This document shows positions 14,172 through 21,937 of a stretch of DNA of 25,473 bases, piece by piece. Positions within the stretch are counted from its first letter, which is position 1. The number at the start of each line of letters is the position of its first letter. The position numbers and the translations under genes are program-made. This DNA is from Candidatus Thorarchaeota archaeon (GTDB taxonomy: Archaea; Asgardarchaeota; Thorarchaeia; Thorarchaeales; Thorarchaeaceae): NCBI GenBank assembly GCA_016841005.1, contig JAEORG010000325.1:1-25473 (forward strand). The letters run 5' to 3'. Below the pieces are notes generated by a model. That model was not told the DNA's origin, ran no database searches, and worked only from the letters and a program-made list of their open reading frames with translations.

Positions 14172-15785
14172 ATGTATAGAATTCTATTACTCATGACTGA
14201 AGATGTACTAATTGTAGATGCACTGAGTGCTGGTACTGGACAGAGAAGGAGTTCAAGAGACTCAATTGGTTGTGGCCCTCGTTCAGTTGCTGGAGTGATG
14301 GAGTCTAACAATATAAACTGCAGAATAACAAGAGTTGAGGCTCTTATTCAGACTCCTGGAAAGGTGAGAAGATTCGACCATGTTGCAATAAGTGCGATGT
14401 CTATGGATCTACCAGTCGTCAAACAAGTCATTTCCTTATGGAGGAAGAACAAGTCGAAAGGTAGAGTGCTATTGGGTGGTCCAATAGCTTCTGACCCTAC
14501 TACTGTATTGAGAGAAACAAAACCAGATGTTCTCATTATAGGCGAAGGAGAGGCAACGCTCTCTGAACTCCTTAAGAAAAACTATCTGACAGAGAAAATA
14601 CGCCTGTCTGAGATAACTGGTATTGGTTATGTGGAAAAGAAACAGGTTCACATCACGGTTAAGAGACCTCTATTGTCTGAGAACGAACTCTGGATTCAAT
14701 ACTCTCCTTCTACCACGCGAGTCATCGATTATCCCGCATATCAAGCTAGCAGAATCTACGTTGAAACCGTACGCGGATGTTCCAACTTTAGACGTACAAG
14801 ATTAAAACTCCCAGATGGACGTGAATGCAGCGAATGTGGGGGCTGTGATGCTGAGGATCCGCAAGTGCGACTGGATTGCCCTGAGGACATTCCTCCAGGT
14901 GGTGGATTCTGTAGTGTTCCCTCCATTTGGGGATTTCCAAGGAGCAGACCTGCGGATATGATTGTTCGAGAGATTAAAGAACTCTTAGAACTCGGTGTAC
15001 ACAAAATAGTTCTCGAAGCTCCTGACTTTTTAGATTATATGCGGGAAGGATTACCTCTCTCAATGCCCTGTTCTCCAGAAGCGAATATTCCCGAGATTGT
15101 TCATCTCTTAAAGAGGATAACAGATCTTCCGGAGATGAAATCAGGAACCGCCTATCTTGCCATAGAGAATATGAAATCTTGTTTGTTTACTGAAGATGTT
15201 GCACGATCACTATCTGGTATCCTTCCGTCTACGTCTCCAAATATTGGACTTGAAACCGGATCGGAAACACACTCAAAATTGATTGGAAAGTGTGGGTCTC
15301 CGAAGGACGTAGTAAGGTCGATACGACTTGCACGTGAGTTTGGTATGAGCCCTTTTGTTTACTTCATCTATGGACTTCCTGGAGAAACGGAGGAAACAGT
15401 AGATGAATCAATCAAAATAATGAAACAAGTAGCAGAAGCTGGGGCAGAGAGAATAATTCTCTATGGATTTCGCCCCCTTCCAGAATCTGCATTTGCTGAT
15501 TTTCCCTCTCCCGCACCAAGTAATCCTTTCGCAGAAAGATTGAGAGATGAAGCAAATCGAATCAACAACGAGCGAAAGCAGAATTTTATTGGATTAGTCA
15601 TTCGTGGCATAGCCGCAGAACCATCTTGGGATAGGTATGGATTCACAATGGTGTATCCTATTTCAGAGGGTCCAATTATGACTGTTGAAGGAGGATACTC
15701 TGCAGGAACACTCTTAGACGTCAGGATTACTGATATTCTGAGTCCTGGTCTTCTTTTAGGTGATGCTGTAAACTCAGAAGTTTAA
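14172..15785 (+). CDS. B12-binding-type radical SAM protein with split cluster motif and TRAM-like C terminus
   Basis: This 537-residue protein has an N-terminal B12-binding-like Rossmann region (VLLGGPIASDPTTVL and DVLIIGEGEATLSELL). The radical SAM core follows from about residue 195, with ETVRGCSNF, EAPDFL, IGLETGSE and YFIYGLPGETEETVDESI. The cluster region is odd: after RGC a Cys-rich insert (CSECGGC, then another Cys) comes before PPGGGFCSVPS, so the usual CxxxCxxC is split, and a Gly sits where a Cys might be expected. The last about 60 residues (NFIGLVIRGIAAE to the LLGDAV end) resemble a TRAM RNA-binding domain as in methylthiotransferases. The substrate is unknown; tRNA or rRNA modification is a guess from the TRAM-like end. 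Confidence 0.85.
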   Translation: MYRILLLMTEDVLIVDALSAGTGQRRSSRDSIGCGPRSVAGVMESNNINCRITRVEALIQTPGKVRRFDHVAISAMSMDLPVVKQVISLWRKNKSKGRVLLGGPIASDPTTVLRETKPDVLIIGEGEATLSELLKKNYLTEKIRLSEITGIGYVEKKQVHITVKRPLLSENELWIQYSPSTTRVIDYPAYQASRIYVETVRGCSNFRRTRLKLPDGRECSECGGCDAEDPQVRLDCPEDIPPGGGFCSVPSIWGFPRSRPADMIVREIKELLELGVHKIVLEAPDFLDYMREGLPLSMPCSPEANIPEIVHLLKRITDLPEMKSGTAYLAIENMKSCLFTEDVARSLSGILPSTSPNIGLETGSETHSKLIGKCGSPKDVVRSIRLAREFGMSPFVYFIYGLPGETEETVDESIKIMKQVAEAGAERIILYGFRPLPESAFADFPSPAPSNPFAERLRDEANRINNERKQNFIGLVIRGIAAEPSWDRYGFTMVYPISEGPIMTVEGGYSAGTLLDVRITDILSPGLLLGDAVNSEV

Positions 15786-15831
15786 TTGTCGGAAGAAAAA
15801 CTTCATATGTCTAGTAACTCGGTTGAACTTG

Positions 15832-15853
15832 TTTAACAGATAGTATTGTTAAA
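15832..15853 (+). promoter_or_regulatory. palindrome in the leader of the Rpo12 gene
   Basis: TTTAACA (15832-15838) and TGTTAAA (15847-15853) are perfect 7-bp complements with an 8-base spacer, ending 1 base before the ribosome binding site GAGGTG (15855-15860). It is suitable as an operator or a leader hairpin controlling rpo12. Confidence 0.45.
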
Positions 15854-15866
15854 TGAGGTGTCCTCC

Positions 15867-16010
15867 ATGGTCTATGTATGTCACACTTGCAAAACTGAAG
15901 TTACTCCTGAGGGACTCAAAACTCTACCAGGAGTTAAATGCCCGTACTGTGGAGGTCGTATATTGTACAAAATTCGTCCTCCTGTAGTTAAAAGAGTTAA
16001 AGGTGTCTAG
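15867..16010 (+). CDS. rpo12: DNA-directed RNA polymerase subunit Rpo12 (RpoP)
   Basis: This 47-residue protein is the archaeal counterpart of eukaryotic Rpb12/RPABC4, a small zinc-binding subunit needed for polymerase assembly and open complex formation. It shows the zinc ribbon YVCHTCKTEV and KCPYCGGRIL, followed by the family tail RPPVVKRVKG. The length matches other archaeal Rpo12 proteins (about 45-50 residues). GAGGTG is placed 6 bases before the ATG. It lies downstream of the radical SAM gene with an 81-base gap containing a palindrome. It is convergent with the small membrane-protein gene of the ArsA operon, with 5 bases between the stop codons. Confidence 0.93.
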   Translation: MVYVCHTCKTEVTPEGLKTLPGVKCPYCGGRILYKIRPPVVKRVKGV

Positions 16011-16015
16011 GTCAT

Positions 16016-16114
16016 CTATCCTTTGAATATGAGATATGCAGCAGCTGCTAAGGAAGCTAAGAATAGGATTATGAAGAATGCTGAGATTAGCTTTTGTCTG
16101 TATTTTCTCCGCAT
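16016..16114 (-). CDS. 32-residue single-span membrane protein coupled to ArsA/Get3
   Basis: The ATG lies 3 bases after the stop codon of the ArsA gene, and GGAGAG overlapping the last ArsA codons serves as its ribosome binding site, so translation is probably coupled. The product is MRRKYRQK, then a single hydrophobic helix of about 21 residues (ISAFFIILFLASLAAAAYLI), then FKG. This is the layout of a minimal tail-anchored protein, with a basic cytosolic N terminus and a C-terminal span. Get3/ArsA proteins deliver tail-anchored proteins to membranes, so a substrate or partner relationship is plausible but only inferred. No family was recognised; it is shorter than SecE or Sec61beta homologues. 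Confidence 0.6.
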   Translation of the reverse strand: MRRKYRQKLISAFFIILFLASLAAAAYLIFKG

Positions 16115-16117
16115 GGA

Positions 16118-17077
16118 TTAATTCTCTCCAATCAGTATCTTCCCTAATTGCTGCAAGCCTTCGAGTCCTCTTATCTCAGTTTCGAACAAAGGCACTTCTG
16201 TAATATGAAGGTCATTGAATAGGTCTCGAATATCCACCAAATTTGTTTGTTGCATGTTACGGCGTGAAGAACAAAATCTACAATCAGGATTTTCCGGAAT
16301 CAGTTGATTGATGACTAGATTTGATGCTGGAATGTGCCAAGCATTTAAACTTCCAAGCAATCGTTGTGTTTCAAATACTGACATTGCTTCAGCTATTGAT
16401 ACAACTACAAACTGAGTAACCTCGGGATCTGATAGTTCAATTCTCGCTGCTCGAATCTTCTCTTTTGTCACTTGTAGCATCTGCCATGCATTATCTTCCT
16501 GATCCGCACCACCTAGCATTGACCTCAGACCGGCCATCATTGAACCCAGTCTCTGTCTAAGAGTTAGTATCTTTCCAAGCCAACTATCTAAGAGGTCAGG
16601 AAGTTCGAGGAGTTTCAATGTGTGTCCAGTAGGTGCAGTATCAAAAATTACTCTGTCGTATGTTGAATCTTCAATGAATTCGAGTATTTTTCCAAATGCC
16701 ATCGCTTCATCAGAACCGGGTGGTGACATCCCACTTACATCGCCAAGTAGGTTTGATGCCATAGCCATATCTGGTCCAGCAGCCCCTGAATCCAGAGTCT
16801 TCTGGAAGTCCTGCATTCCCTTTTCTGTATCAAGCTCCATCCCCCAGAGATTATCAAATCCTTCTATTGGCACAGTTTCACCACCTGAGAGGTCTTGATC
16901 AAAGCTGTCACTCAGACTATGGGCTGGATCTGTAGAAAGAACAAGAGTTCGTAAGCCTCTTTGTGCGGAAAGAACTGCGAGAGCTCCTGCACAACTTGTT
17001 TTTCCTACACCCCCCTTTCCGCCACTCAGGATGAATTTGATACTGTCATTCCCGATTATTTCTTTCAGATTACTCAT
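16118..17077 (-). CDS. arsA: ArsA/Get3-family ATPase
   Basis: This single-domain 319-residue P-loop ATPase has the deviant Walker A GGKGGVGKT (residues 19-27), switch I LSTDPAHSLSDSF, the MSPPGSDEA motif, switch II FDTAPTGHTLKLLELP (about 145-160), and CRFC (266-269), the CxxC that binds zinc at the dimer interface in Get3. The Met-rich segment GSMMAGLRSMLGG lies where the client-binding helices of Get3 are. Single-domain form, CxxC and Met-rich helices favour a Get3-like tail-anchored protein targeting role over arsenite efflux; no arsenite transporter is nearby. A 32-residue membrane protein gene follows immediately. Confidence 0.92.
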   Translation of the reverse strand: MSNLKEIIGNDSIKFILSGGKGGVGKTSCAGALAVLSAQRGLRTLVLSTDPAHSLSDSFDQDLSGGETVPIEGFDNLWGMELDTEKGMQDFQKTLDSGAAGPDMAMASNLLGDVSGMSPPGSDEAMAFGKILEFIEDSTYDRVIFDTAPTGHTLKLLELPDLLDSWLGKILTLRQRLGSMMAGLRSMLGGADQEDNAWQMLQVTKEKIRAARIELSDPEVTQFVVVSIAEAMSVFETQRLLGSLNAWHIPASNLVINQLIPENPDCRFCSSRRNMQQTNLVDIRDLFNDLHITEVPLFETEIRGLEGLQQLGKILIGEN

Positions 17078-17204
17078 GGAGAATCACGTTGGGAACTTCA
17101 TGGAACTCTATTAATCCTTCCTTGAGGTCAAGATATTTGCTATCATAGACCAAGTGAAAAGCCCTTAATTGGTTACAAATCCCTAATTAGTTGATAATAG
17201 GAAC

Positions 17205-17212
17205 CTAAATAC
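17205..17212 (+). promoter_or_regulatory. TATA box of the AlkP-like gene
   Basis: CTAAATAC lies 26-33 bases before the ATG at 17238, so the message would be nearly leaderless. Just upstream, at about 17161-17192, is an imperfect direct repeat (CCCTTAATTGGTT and CCCTAATTAGTT). Confidence 0.45.
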
Positions 17213-17237
17213 GTACATGTGCGAGAAGTGAAATTGC

Positions 17238-17960
17238 ATGTCATTCCCACAAATTCGAACATCAGCAATGGAACTGCCAGCCACAATACTCAAACTACTA
17301 GGTATTGAGACTCCAGTGGGTCTTCCGGACCCAAATATGGAACTCACACTAAAGTTCGACCCCCGAGCAATTGTGATTGTTGTTCTAGATAACTTCGGTC
17401 TCTTTGAGGCTGTTGTCTATAAACCTGAGGCATTGATTAAAAATCTTGAAGCAATTGCTGTAATAGAAACTGATGATCCTTATGCAATACCTCTCACAAA
17501 AAGAATTCTTACTGGTTCCAGTGTCGGAGGATTTCATCTTTTTGACTATGCAAAAGACTTTGGTAAATTCGTGAGGGTAGTCTGCCGTGAGGATGACATG
17601 GAAGAACTAGGATACAACTCTGGGTATACTATTACTGCAAGAGATGATATGAGCACGTATATAGAATCTACAAAACATATCTTTAGAAGCGAGCTGCTCA
17701 TGCTTCACTTTTTAGATTTCGAGAGCCTCTATGCACAGTACGGACATAGGACTCCTCCCAAGACACTACTGGAGAAGATTGTTAAACGTACTGACAACTG
17801 GATTAAGGTTCTCCTGCGACAAGCAAGAGAGGACACACTATTCATGATAGTTGGAAACCATGGAAGGCACCCAATTCCTCTGAACTATGAGGGCAAACTA
17901 GCTGAATGGAGGAAGGCCAATGCTCCGATTGCTATCATGTTTCAGAAACGATCAAAGTAA
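17238..17960 (+). CDS. degenerate alkaline-phosphatase-superfamily-like protein
   Basis: This 240-residue protein is shorter than typical AlkP-fold hydrolases, but the order of motifs is suggestive: IVIVVLDNFGLFE (the strand and first metal Asp), a Thr/Ser-containing RILTGSSVGG, LLMLHFLDFESLYAQYGH (Asp and His ligands) and FMIVGNHGRHPIP, where the family usually has DHG. Replacement of that Asp by Asn and the small size suggest altered metal binding or loss of activity. The exact family (phosphodiesterase, phosphoglycerate mutase-like or sulfatase-like) cannot be named. It ends overlapping the convergent uppP gene by 9 bases. Confidence 0.55.
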   Translation: MSFPQIRTSAMELPATILKLLGIETPVGLPDPNMELTLKFDPRAIVIVVLDNFGLFEAVVYKPEALIKNLEAIAVIETDDPYAIPLTKRILTGSSVGGFHLFDYAKDFGKFVRVVCREDDMEELGYNSGYTITARDDMSTYIESTKHIFRSELLMLHFLDFESLYAQYGHRTPPKTLLEKIVKRTDNWIKVLLRQAREDTLFMIVGNHGRHPIPLNYEGKLAEWRKANAPIAIMFQKRSK

Positions 17961-18740
17961 TGCTGGAATTCCGAATACAATTGCAACTAATGCTAGAACC
18001 AAACACAATTTCCAGAAACTTACTCTTCTCGCTACTTGAAGTAGAAATTCCATAGATGCAATTCCAACAATAAATACTATGATTTCCATTATCAGTAAGT
18101 CAAGTATATCTACTGAAGGAACCACCACATCACCAATTACCATTTCCATTGCAAAAATTCCTAAAACTGCTGGAACACTCATGAGAAAACTAAACTTCAA
18201 TGCAGTTTCCTTTTCAACACGTTGCATTAGTAATGCAGAAACAGTGGTTCCAGACCTACTTAATCCTGGAAAGACTGAAACCCCTTGGACTAACCCTGCA
18301 ACAGCTGCCACCTTGTCTGTAATATTAACTACATTCGGTTCAGTCGCATCTACTTGAGTTGGCAAATACAGAACAACTGCAGTTACAAGGAGTAGACCTC
18401 CAACTAGTATATTGATAATCTCCCCGTTAAATAGAATGAAACTCTCCTTTACTACAAAGTAAAGTGGGATTGCTGTAATGGCAGTACAAATCGTTGCGAT
18501 GAGTAGCTGTCTGAAAAGTTTCCTGTCTTTTATCATGATAACATCAAGGATTGTTCTTGGATATCGAACAATGACCGCAAGTGCAGTACCCAGATGCAAC
18601 CAGACGACCAAGGTGAGTAATGAATCGGGAGGAACCGAAGAGAAGTTATACACGAATAAAACAGCCTGCCCTTCACTACTAATAGGAAGCCATTCTACGA
18701 GTCCTTGAATTAAAGCAACAACTATTTCCCAGAGTTCCAT
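17952..18740 (-). CDS. uppP: UppP/BacA-type polyprenyl-diphosphate phosphatase
   Basis: This 262-residue, polytopic membrane protein has both signatures of the UppP family: GLVEWLPISSEGQ near residue 14 (consensus E..EFLPISSTGH) and FPGLSRSGTT in the middle. UppP dephosphorylates undecaprenyl diphosphate in bacteria; in archaea the substrate is presumably a dolichyl diphosphate released during glycosylation, which is inference. The ATG at 18740 is chosen because it begins at the usual N terminus and follows GAGGCGG. A longer reading to 18905 would run through the divergent DUF47 gene. The usual His of the first motif is Gln (SEGQ). Confidence 0.9.
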   Translation of the reverse strand: MELWEIVVALIQGLVEWLPISSEGQAVLFVYNFSSVPPDSLLTLVVWLHLGTALAVIVRYPRTILDVIMIKDRKLFRQLLIATICTAITAIPLYFVVKESFILFNGEIINILVGGLLLVTAVVLYLPTQVDATEPNVVNITDKVAAVAGLVQGVSVFPGLSRSGTTVSALLMQRVEKETALKFSFLMSVPAVLGIFAMEMVIGDVVVPSVDILDLLIMEIIVFIVGIASMEFLLQVARRVSFWKLCLVLALVAIVFGIPALL

Positions 18741-18823
18741 TATGCCGCCTCTGTTCTCAGAGCGTTCTACCATAGACTTAAATCTACTCCAAAAAGGACA
18801 ACGACCTATCGAGAGGATGGTAA

Positions 18824-19486
18824 ATGGTCTTAGACAATGGTCGTTTTTTGACGTCAGAATTGAGTAATATCGCTCAAATGCTCGAAGAGCACTTTCGTAT
18901 CGCAATGTCTGCGAATAGAATTGTCGTTAATGCTCTGACAGAGTGGCTGGAATCTAATAAAACAGTTGAAGATGAAGAATTAGTGAAGATTACCAAGCTA
19001 GAAGAGAAAGGTGATGAACTCAAGCGTCAAATTCTAATTGAACTCGCTAAGGCTAATACTCTCATTCAACGAGAAGATCTTCTCAGGCTTGTTCATTATA
19101 ATGACAAACTTGTTGATGGGGCTGAAATTGCAGCCTATCACCTTGCTGCATCTATTGGAACATGGACTCCAACTAACGACCTGAAAAATAAGATAAGCGA
19201 AGTTGGTGAAGCAGTTCTTGCTATTATTACAGAACAGAAGGAAGCTGTTCGGTACCTCTCAATAAATATGGAAACATCCATGAAGAAAGCTGATGAAATC
19301 TGCACTATTGAGAAAAAGATTGACGTCTTGATGCGTGAGATTTTCTCTCTATTATATCATGCAGATATCGGAATAGGTAATCTCCTTAGATTTCGCGACT
19401 TTCTCAACATGATGGAAGACATGGCGAACTTCAGTGAGGATGCCGCAATCACAATACGAAGTCTTTCTCTTACTCTGAATACATAA
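18824..19486 (+). CDS. DUF47/PhoU-like helical protein
   Basis: This 220-residue, all-helical protein is of the DUF47 (PhoU-domain-like) family, recognised by the N-terminal helix (MLEEHFRIAMSANRIVVNAL), the central KLEEKGDELKRQILIEL and LVHYNDKLVDGAEIAAYHL with acidic residues, and the closing FLNMMEDMANFSEDAAITIR. In many prokaryotes the gene accompanies a Pit-type phosphate transporter and may regulate it; no transporter is adjacent here. GAGAGG (18811-18816) precedes the ATG by 7 bases. It is divergent from uppP across an 83-base gap. Confidence 0.85.
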   Translation: MVLDNGRFLTSELSNIAQMLEEHFRIAMSANRIVVNALTEWLESNKTVEDEELVKITKLEEKGDELKRQILIELAKANTLIQREDLLRLVHYNDKLVDGAEIAAYHLAASIGTWTPTNDLKNKISEVGEAVLAIITEQKEAVRYLSINMETSMKKADEICTIEKKIDVLMREIFSLLYHADIGIGNLLRFRDFLNMMEDMANFSEDAAITIRSLSLTLNT

Positions 19487-19501
19487 CATAGGTGGTTTAC
19501 A

Positions 19502-20065
19502 TTGTCTGCCCTACATGAACCTGCAATTGCAGAATTTATTATTGATAGGGCAATAGTCTGGAACTCCGATGATGGCAGTCGACTCTACTCTGATGGATAT
19601 TTTGGACAGCCAATCGGGATTAGAAAACCCAAGAGTGCAGAATTTGATAAACCACTTGAATTATCTCTCCTAGAATGCGCTTACTTGATTCAGGAGGGGC
19701 TATTAGTTGTACGTGAATCCAAGACGCATGAGATACTAACACGTAGCGAAATACTAGAACGCGGTTCGACACTTTCTGAGTTCTTTAATGATCGCCTAGC
19801 TGTGTATACCAACCTGAGAAAGAGAGGATATGTTGTCAGACCTGGATTAAAATTTGGAACCGACTTTGCAGTATACGAACATGGTCCTGGAAAGGATCAT
19901 GCACCACTGTTAGTTCATGTGATTCCTCAACGGAAGGGAGTGGAGCCTCTGGATATTGTACGAGCTGGACGCTTGGCTACAAGTGTCAGGAAGAAATTCA
20001 TTATAGCCACAGTAAAAGAAAATGGAGAGATAGTCTACTATTCCTTTGTTTGGCACAAACCATAG
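19502..20065 (+). CDS. endA: tRNA-splicing endonuclease (EndA)
   Basis: EndA cuts the bulge-helix-bulge motif to remove tRNA introns. This 187-residue protein is the short single-unit form. An N-terminal domain with LSLLECAYLIQEG is followed by the catalytic domain with FGTDFAVYEHGPG (Tyr125), DHAPLLVHV (His133) and RAGRLATSVRKKFIIA (Lys164 or 165), matching the conserved Tyr-His-Lys triad. The start is a TTG with AGGTGG about 8 bases upstream. It begins 15 bases after the DUF47 gene, so the two may be co-transcribed. Confidence 0.93.
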   Translation: MSALHEPAIAEFIIDRAIVWNSDDGSRLYSDGYFGQPIGIRKPKSAEFDKPLELSLLECAYLIQEGLLVVRESKTHEILTRSEILERGSTLSEFFNDRLAVYTNLRKRGYVVRPGLKFGTDFAVYEHGPGKDHAPLLVHVIPQRKGVEPLDIVRAGRLATSVRKKFIIATVKENGEIVYYSFVWHKP

Positions 20066-20154
20066 TCGGGTTTGCAGGTTTCATGTGAGAAAAGGTCATA
20101 AGGCTGGGATACAGAATGCCATCTATCTCATCTAGCCGACAATGGTGATACTTG

Positions 20155-20475
20155 ATGGCTGACAAGGCTGAAAACGCAAAGACCTTTGGTGCACTACTTG
20201 CACAAGCCTGGGAGAATACTCCTTCTTTCATCTGTAGTAATGATGACTACATTTACTGTCTCTTTCCGGCGGATGAAACCAAGGAAAAATGGTTTGAAGC
20301 ATCTCTCACATTTCCCGATGGATCTCTTGACCAAAAGGAGATTGATGCTGTCAAAGCTATTGCTCTTCTGGTCGAAGAATTGAAAGTCTTGCCAACTTAT
20401 GGCGCTGATTCAATTGTTACATCAAAAGACAAATTGGATCGAGTCGCTTCGAGATTGGCTTCATTTACGCAATAA
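20155..20475 (+). CDS. hypothetical protein, 106 residues
   Basis: This is a soluble acidic protein beginning at ATG 20155 (an overlapping TTG at 20152 is possible), with GGTGAT upstream. Segments such as FGALLAQAWENTPSF, YIYCLFPADETKEKWFEASL and IDAVKAIALLVEELKVLP suggest a small alpha/beta domain. No family was recognised. It sits between endA and a zinc-ribbon coiled-coil protein in the same direction, probably one transcription unit. Confidence 0.7.
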   Translation: MADKAENAKTFGALLAQAWENTPSFICSNDDYIYCLFPADETKEKWFEASLTFPDGSLDQKEIDAVKAIALLVEELKVLPTYGADSIVTSKDKLDRVASRLASFTQ

Positions 20476-20517
20476 GCAAAGGTGGTAAGCCCGCCAAAAA
20501 CCAGATTGATTTAGACT

Positions 20518-21372
20518 GTGGGGGATTCTGTGTCCGACGACTTCGTCGTGTGTCCGTCATGTGAACTCGAAGTACCTGACGGTCGATTCTGCAAATCCTG
20601 TGGAAAACCATTACATGCTGAGTTAGAGTCAGCATTGCAAGATGATATTGAAGAGTCGGATTCAAAAACTTCTCACACAACAGACCTTCCTGATTTTCTC
20701 AGAGATGATTCAGATGAATTTGAAGAGGACAATATAGCTGCTCCTCTACCAGATTTTCATTTCAAGATTGACGGAATGGACCCAGAGTCCATGGCTATTC
20801 TTTTTGCAGAAGCAGAACTCAGGGTCCTCGATGTTGAACTAGATGAATTACTCAAGGAGATTAACTCAACCAGACAAGCTCTTGAGTTGAAACATGCTGA
20901 CAAAGAATTGTTAACAACTCGAGCTCAAAATCTTCGTAGGGCTTTTGATATCACCAAATCACGAAGAACTGAGCTTAGAGGGCGTCAAGGAGATATGCGT
21001 CTTGAGAAGACCATCGAAAATCTTGAGAAACAGAGCTCGAAACTGGAGAAACTCCAGGAAGTGGAAAAGCAAATCGATGAAAGCGTCTATGAAGAAGAAA
21101 AGGGGAAAATCCTTCTCAGAATCAAATCTCTTCGGAAAGAGCTAAAGGAATCTCTAAAGGAATCCAAGAAATGGCTTAAATCAATGAATGCTGAAACAAA
21201 ACGACTTAAGAAAGAAAAGAGTCGGCTCGAGGCAAAGCTACGTATTGGAGACATTTCTCAAACGGCATATGATGCAAAGATGAAAGAGATAGACCGAGCA
21301 TTCCAAGTAATTGATGGGGGACGGGTTTCACTTGAGAAAATTGTTGAGTTAGGTGAGGAGATTAAGAAATGA
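20518..21372 (+). CDS. zinc-ribbon protein with long coiled coil
   Basis: This 284-residue protein starts with a compact zinc ribbon (CPSCELEVPDGRFCKSCGK, residues 12-30), then an acidic, Ser/Asp-rich spacer (about 36-75), then almost continuous charged helix from about 95 to 260 with heptad-like patterning, ending in a module (LRIGDISQTAYDAKMKEIDRA) like the short helical C-terminal motifs found in many archaeal and bacterial zinc-ribbon proteins. The start may be the GTG at 20518 or the GTG at 20530 (SDDFVVC). The function is unknown; the shape suits a scaffold or DNA/RNA-associated structural protein. No enzymatic motif is visible. Confidence 0.75.
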   Translation: MGDSVSDDFVVCPSCELEVPDGRFCKSCGKPLHAELESALQDDIEESDSKTSHTTDLPDFLRDDSDEFEEDNIAAPLPDFHFKIDGMDPESMAILFAEAELRVLDVELDELLKEINSTRQALELKHADKELLTTRAQNLRRAFDITKSRRTELRGRQGDMRLEKTIENLEKQSSKLEKLQEVEKQIDESVYEEEKGKILLRIKSLRKELKESLKESKKWLKSMNAETKRLKKEKSRLEAKLRIGDISQTAYDAKMKEIDRAFQVIDGGRVSLEKIVELGEEIKK

Positions 21373-21409
21373 CAAATCAGAGCTGAATAATTGGCTTGGT
21401 AGTGATCTG

Positions 21410-21721
21410 ATGAAATCGATACTTCAGGATTGCAACCCACTTTGTGAGTCATTCCAATGCACAATGAATCGTGGTTCGTTAAAGCTACGAACCCGTAGTG
21501 GAAAGAAAGAGGCCTGGTGTACAACCTTTGACGATTTATGTGATGGAGGTTGGTGCCAATATGGCCGATGCGAAATTCGAAAACTATCAGATGGGAACAA
21601 ATGTAATCGGGGAAGACAATTTCGTTTACCTGAAAATGAAGCAATTGAAACACCCTTTGTTGACCCATCAAGAATTCCTGATAAATATGAGAAAAAGCTA
21701 CGTAGTAAAATGAAAACATGA
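21410..21721 (+). CDS. small cysteine-rich protein
   Basis: This protein of about 103 residues has eight Cys in its first 65 residues (C.NPLC, SFQC, AWC, DLC, GWC, GRC, NKC), most likely two zinc or Fe-S sites, followed by a Pro-rich, basic C-terminal part ending KKLRSKMKT. An upstream GTG at 21353 is open in frame but would overlap the previous gene by 20 bases and adds nothing conserved-looking, so ATG 21410 is preferred. No family was recognised. The unbroken Cys pattern argues for a real gene. Confidence 0.65.
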   Translation: MKSILQDCNPLCESFQCTMNRGSLKLRTRSGKKEAWCTTFDDLCDGGWCQYGRCEIRKLSDGNKCNRGRQFRLPENEAIETPFVDPSRIPDKYEKKLRSKMKT

Positions 21722-21747
21722 TGTTAGAAATTCACATCCCACAACCT

Positions 21748-21754
21748 CTATAAG
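21748..21754 (+). promoter_or_regulatory. TATA box before the 42-residue membrane protein
   Basis: CTATAAG sits 37 bases before the ATG at 21791. Transcription would start near 21777, and GGTG of the leader (21783-21786) serves as the ribosome binding site. Confidence 0.5.
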
Positions 21755-21790
21755 CAACATGAAATAGTTCGCAGTCAGACGAAGGTGACC

Positions 21791-21919
21791 ATGGTGTTCG
21801 AAGAAATTAGGTCTGAAATGAAAGCACTCATTTACTTCATGGTTGGAATGTCAATGTTAGCAATTGGGTTAATACTGAGTCAGGCCGCCTTTGCTATCGA
21901 TTTTCTGACAATGCCATGA
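21791..21919 (+). CDS. 42-residue single-span membrane protein
   Basis: This short gene begins with ATG after GGTGACC and a TATA box. The product has an amphipathic N terminus (MVFEEIRSEMKAL) and one Met-rich hydrophobic helix (FMVGMSMLAIGLILSQAAF), ending DFLTMP. It lies 18 bases before the PurM-like gene and may be co-transcribed with it. The function is unknown. Promoter, binding site and a clean membrane span support it as a real gene. Confidence 0.55.
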   Translation: MVFEEIRSEMKALIYFMVGMSMLAIGLILSQAAFAIDFLTMP

Positions 21920-21937
21920 ATATCACACTCATTCTGA

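Noticed and set aside
16118..17077. Arsenite-efflux ATPase role
   Set aside because: Single-domain form with CxxC and Met-rich segment fits Get3 better, and no arsenite transporter or ArsR is nearby.
20518..21372. ESCRT-III/CdvB or SMC-like identity for the coiled-coil protein
   Set aside because: There is no Snf7 domain signature or ATPase motif; only a zinc ribbon and generic charged helix are visible.
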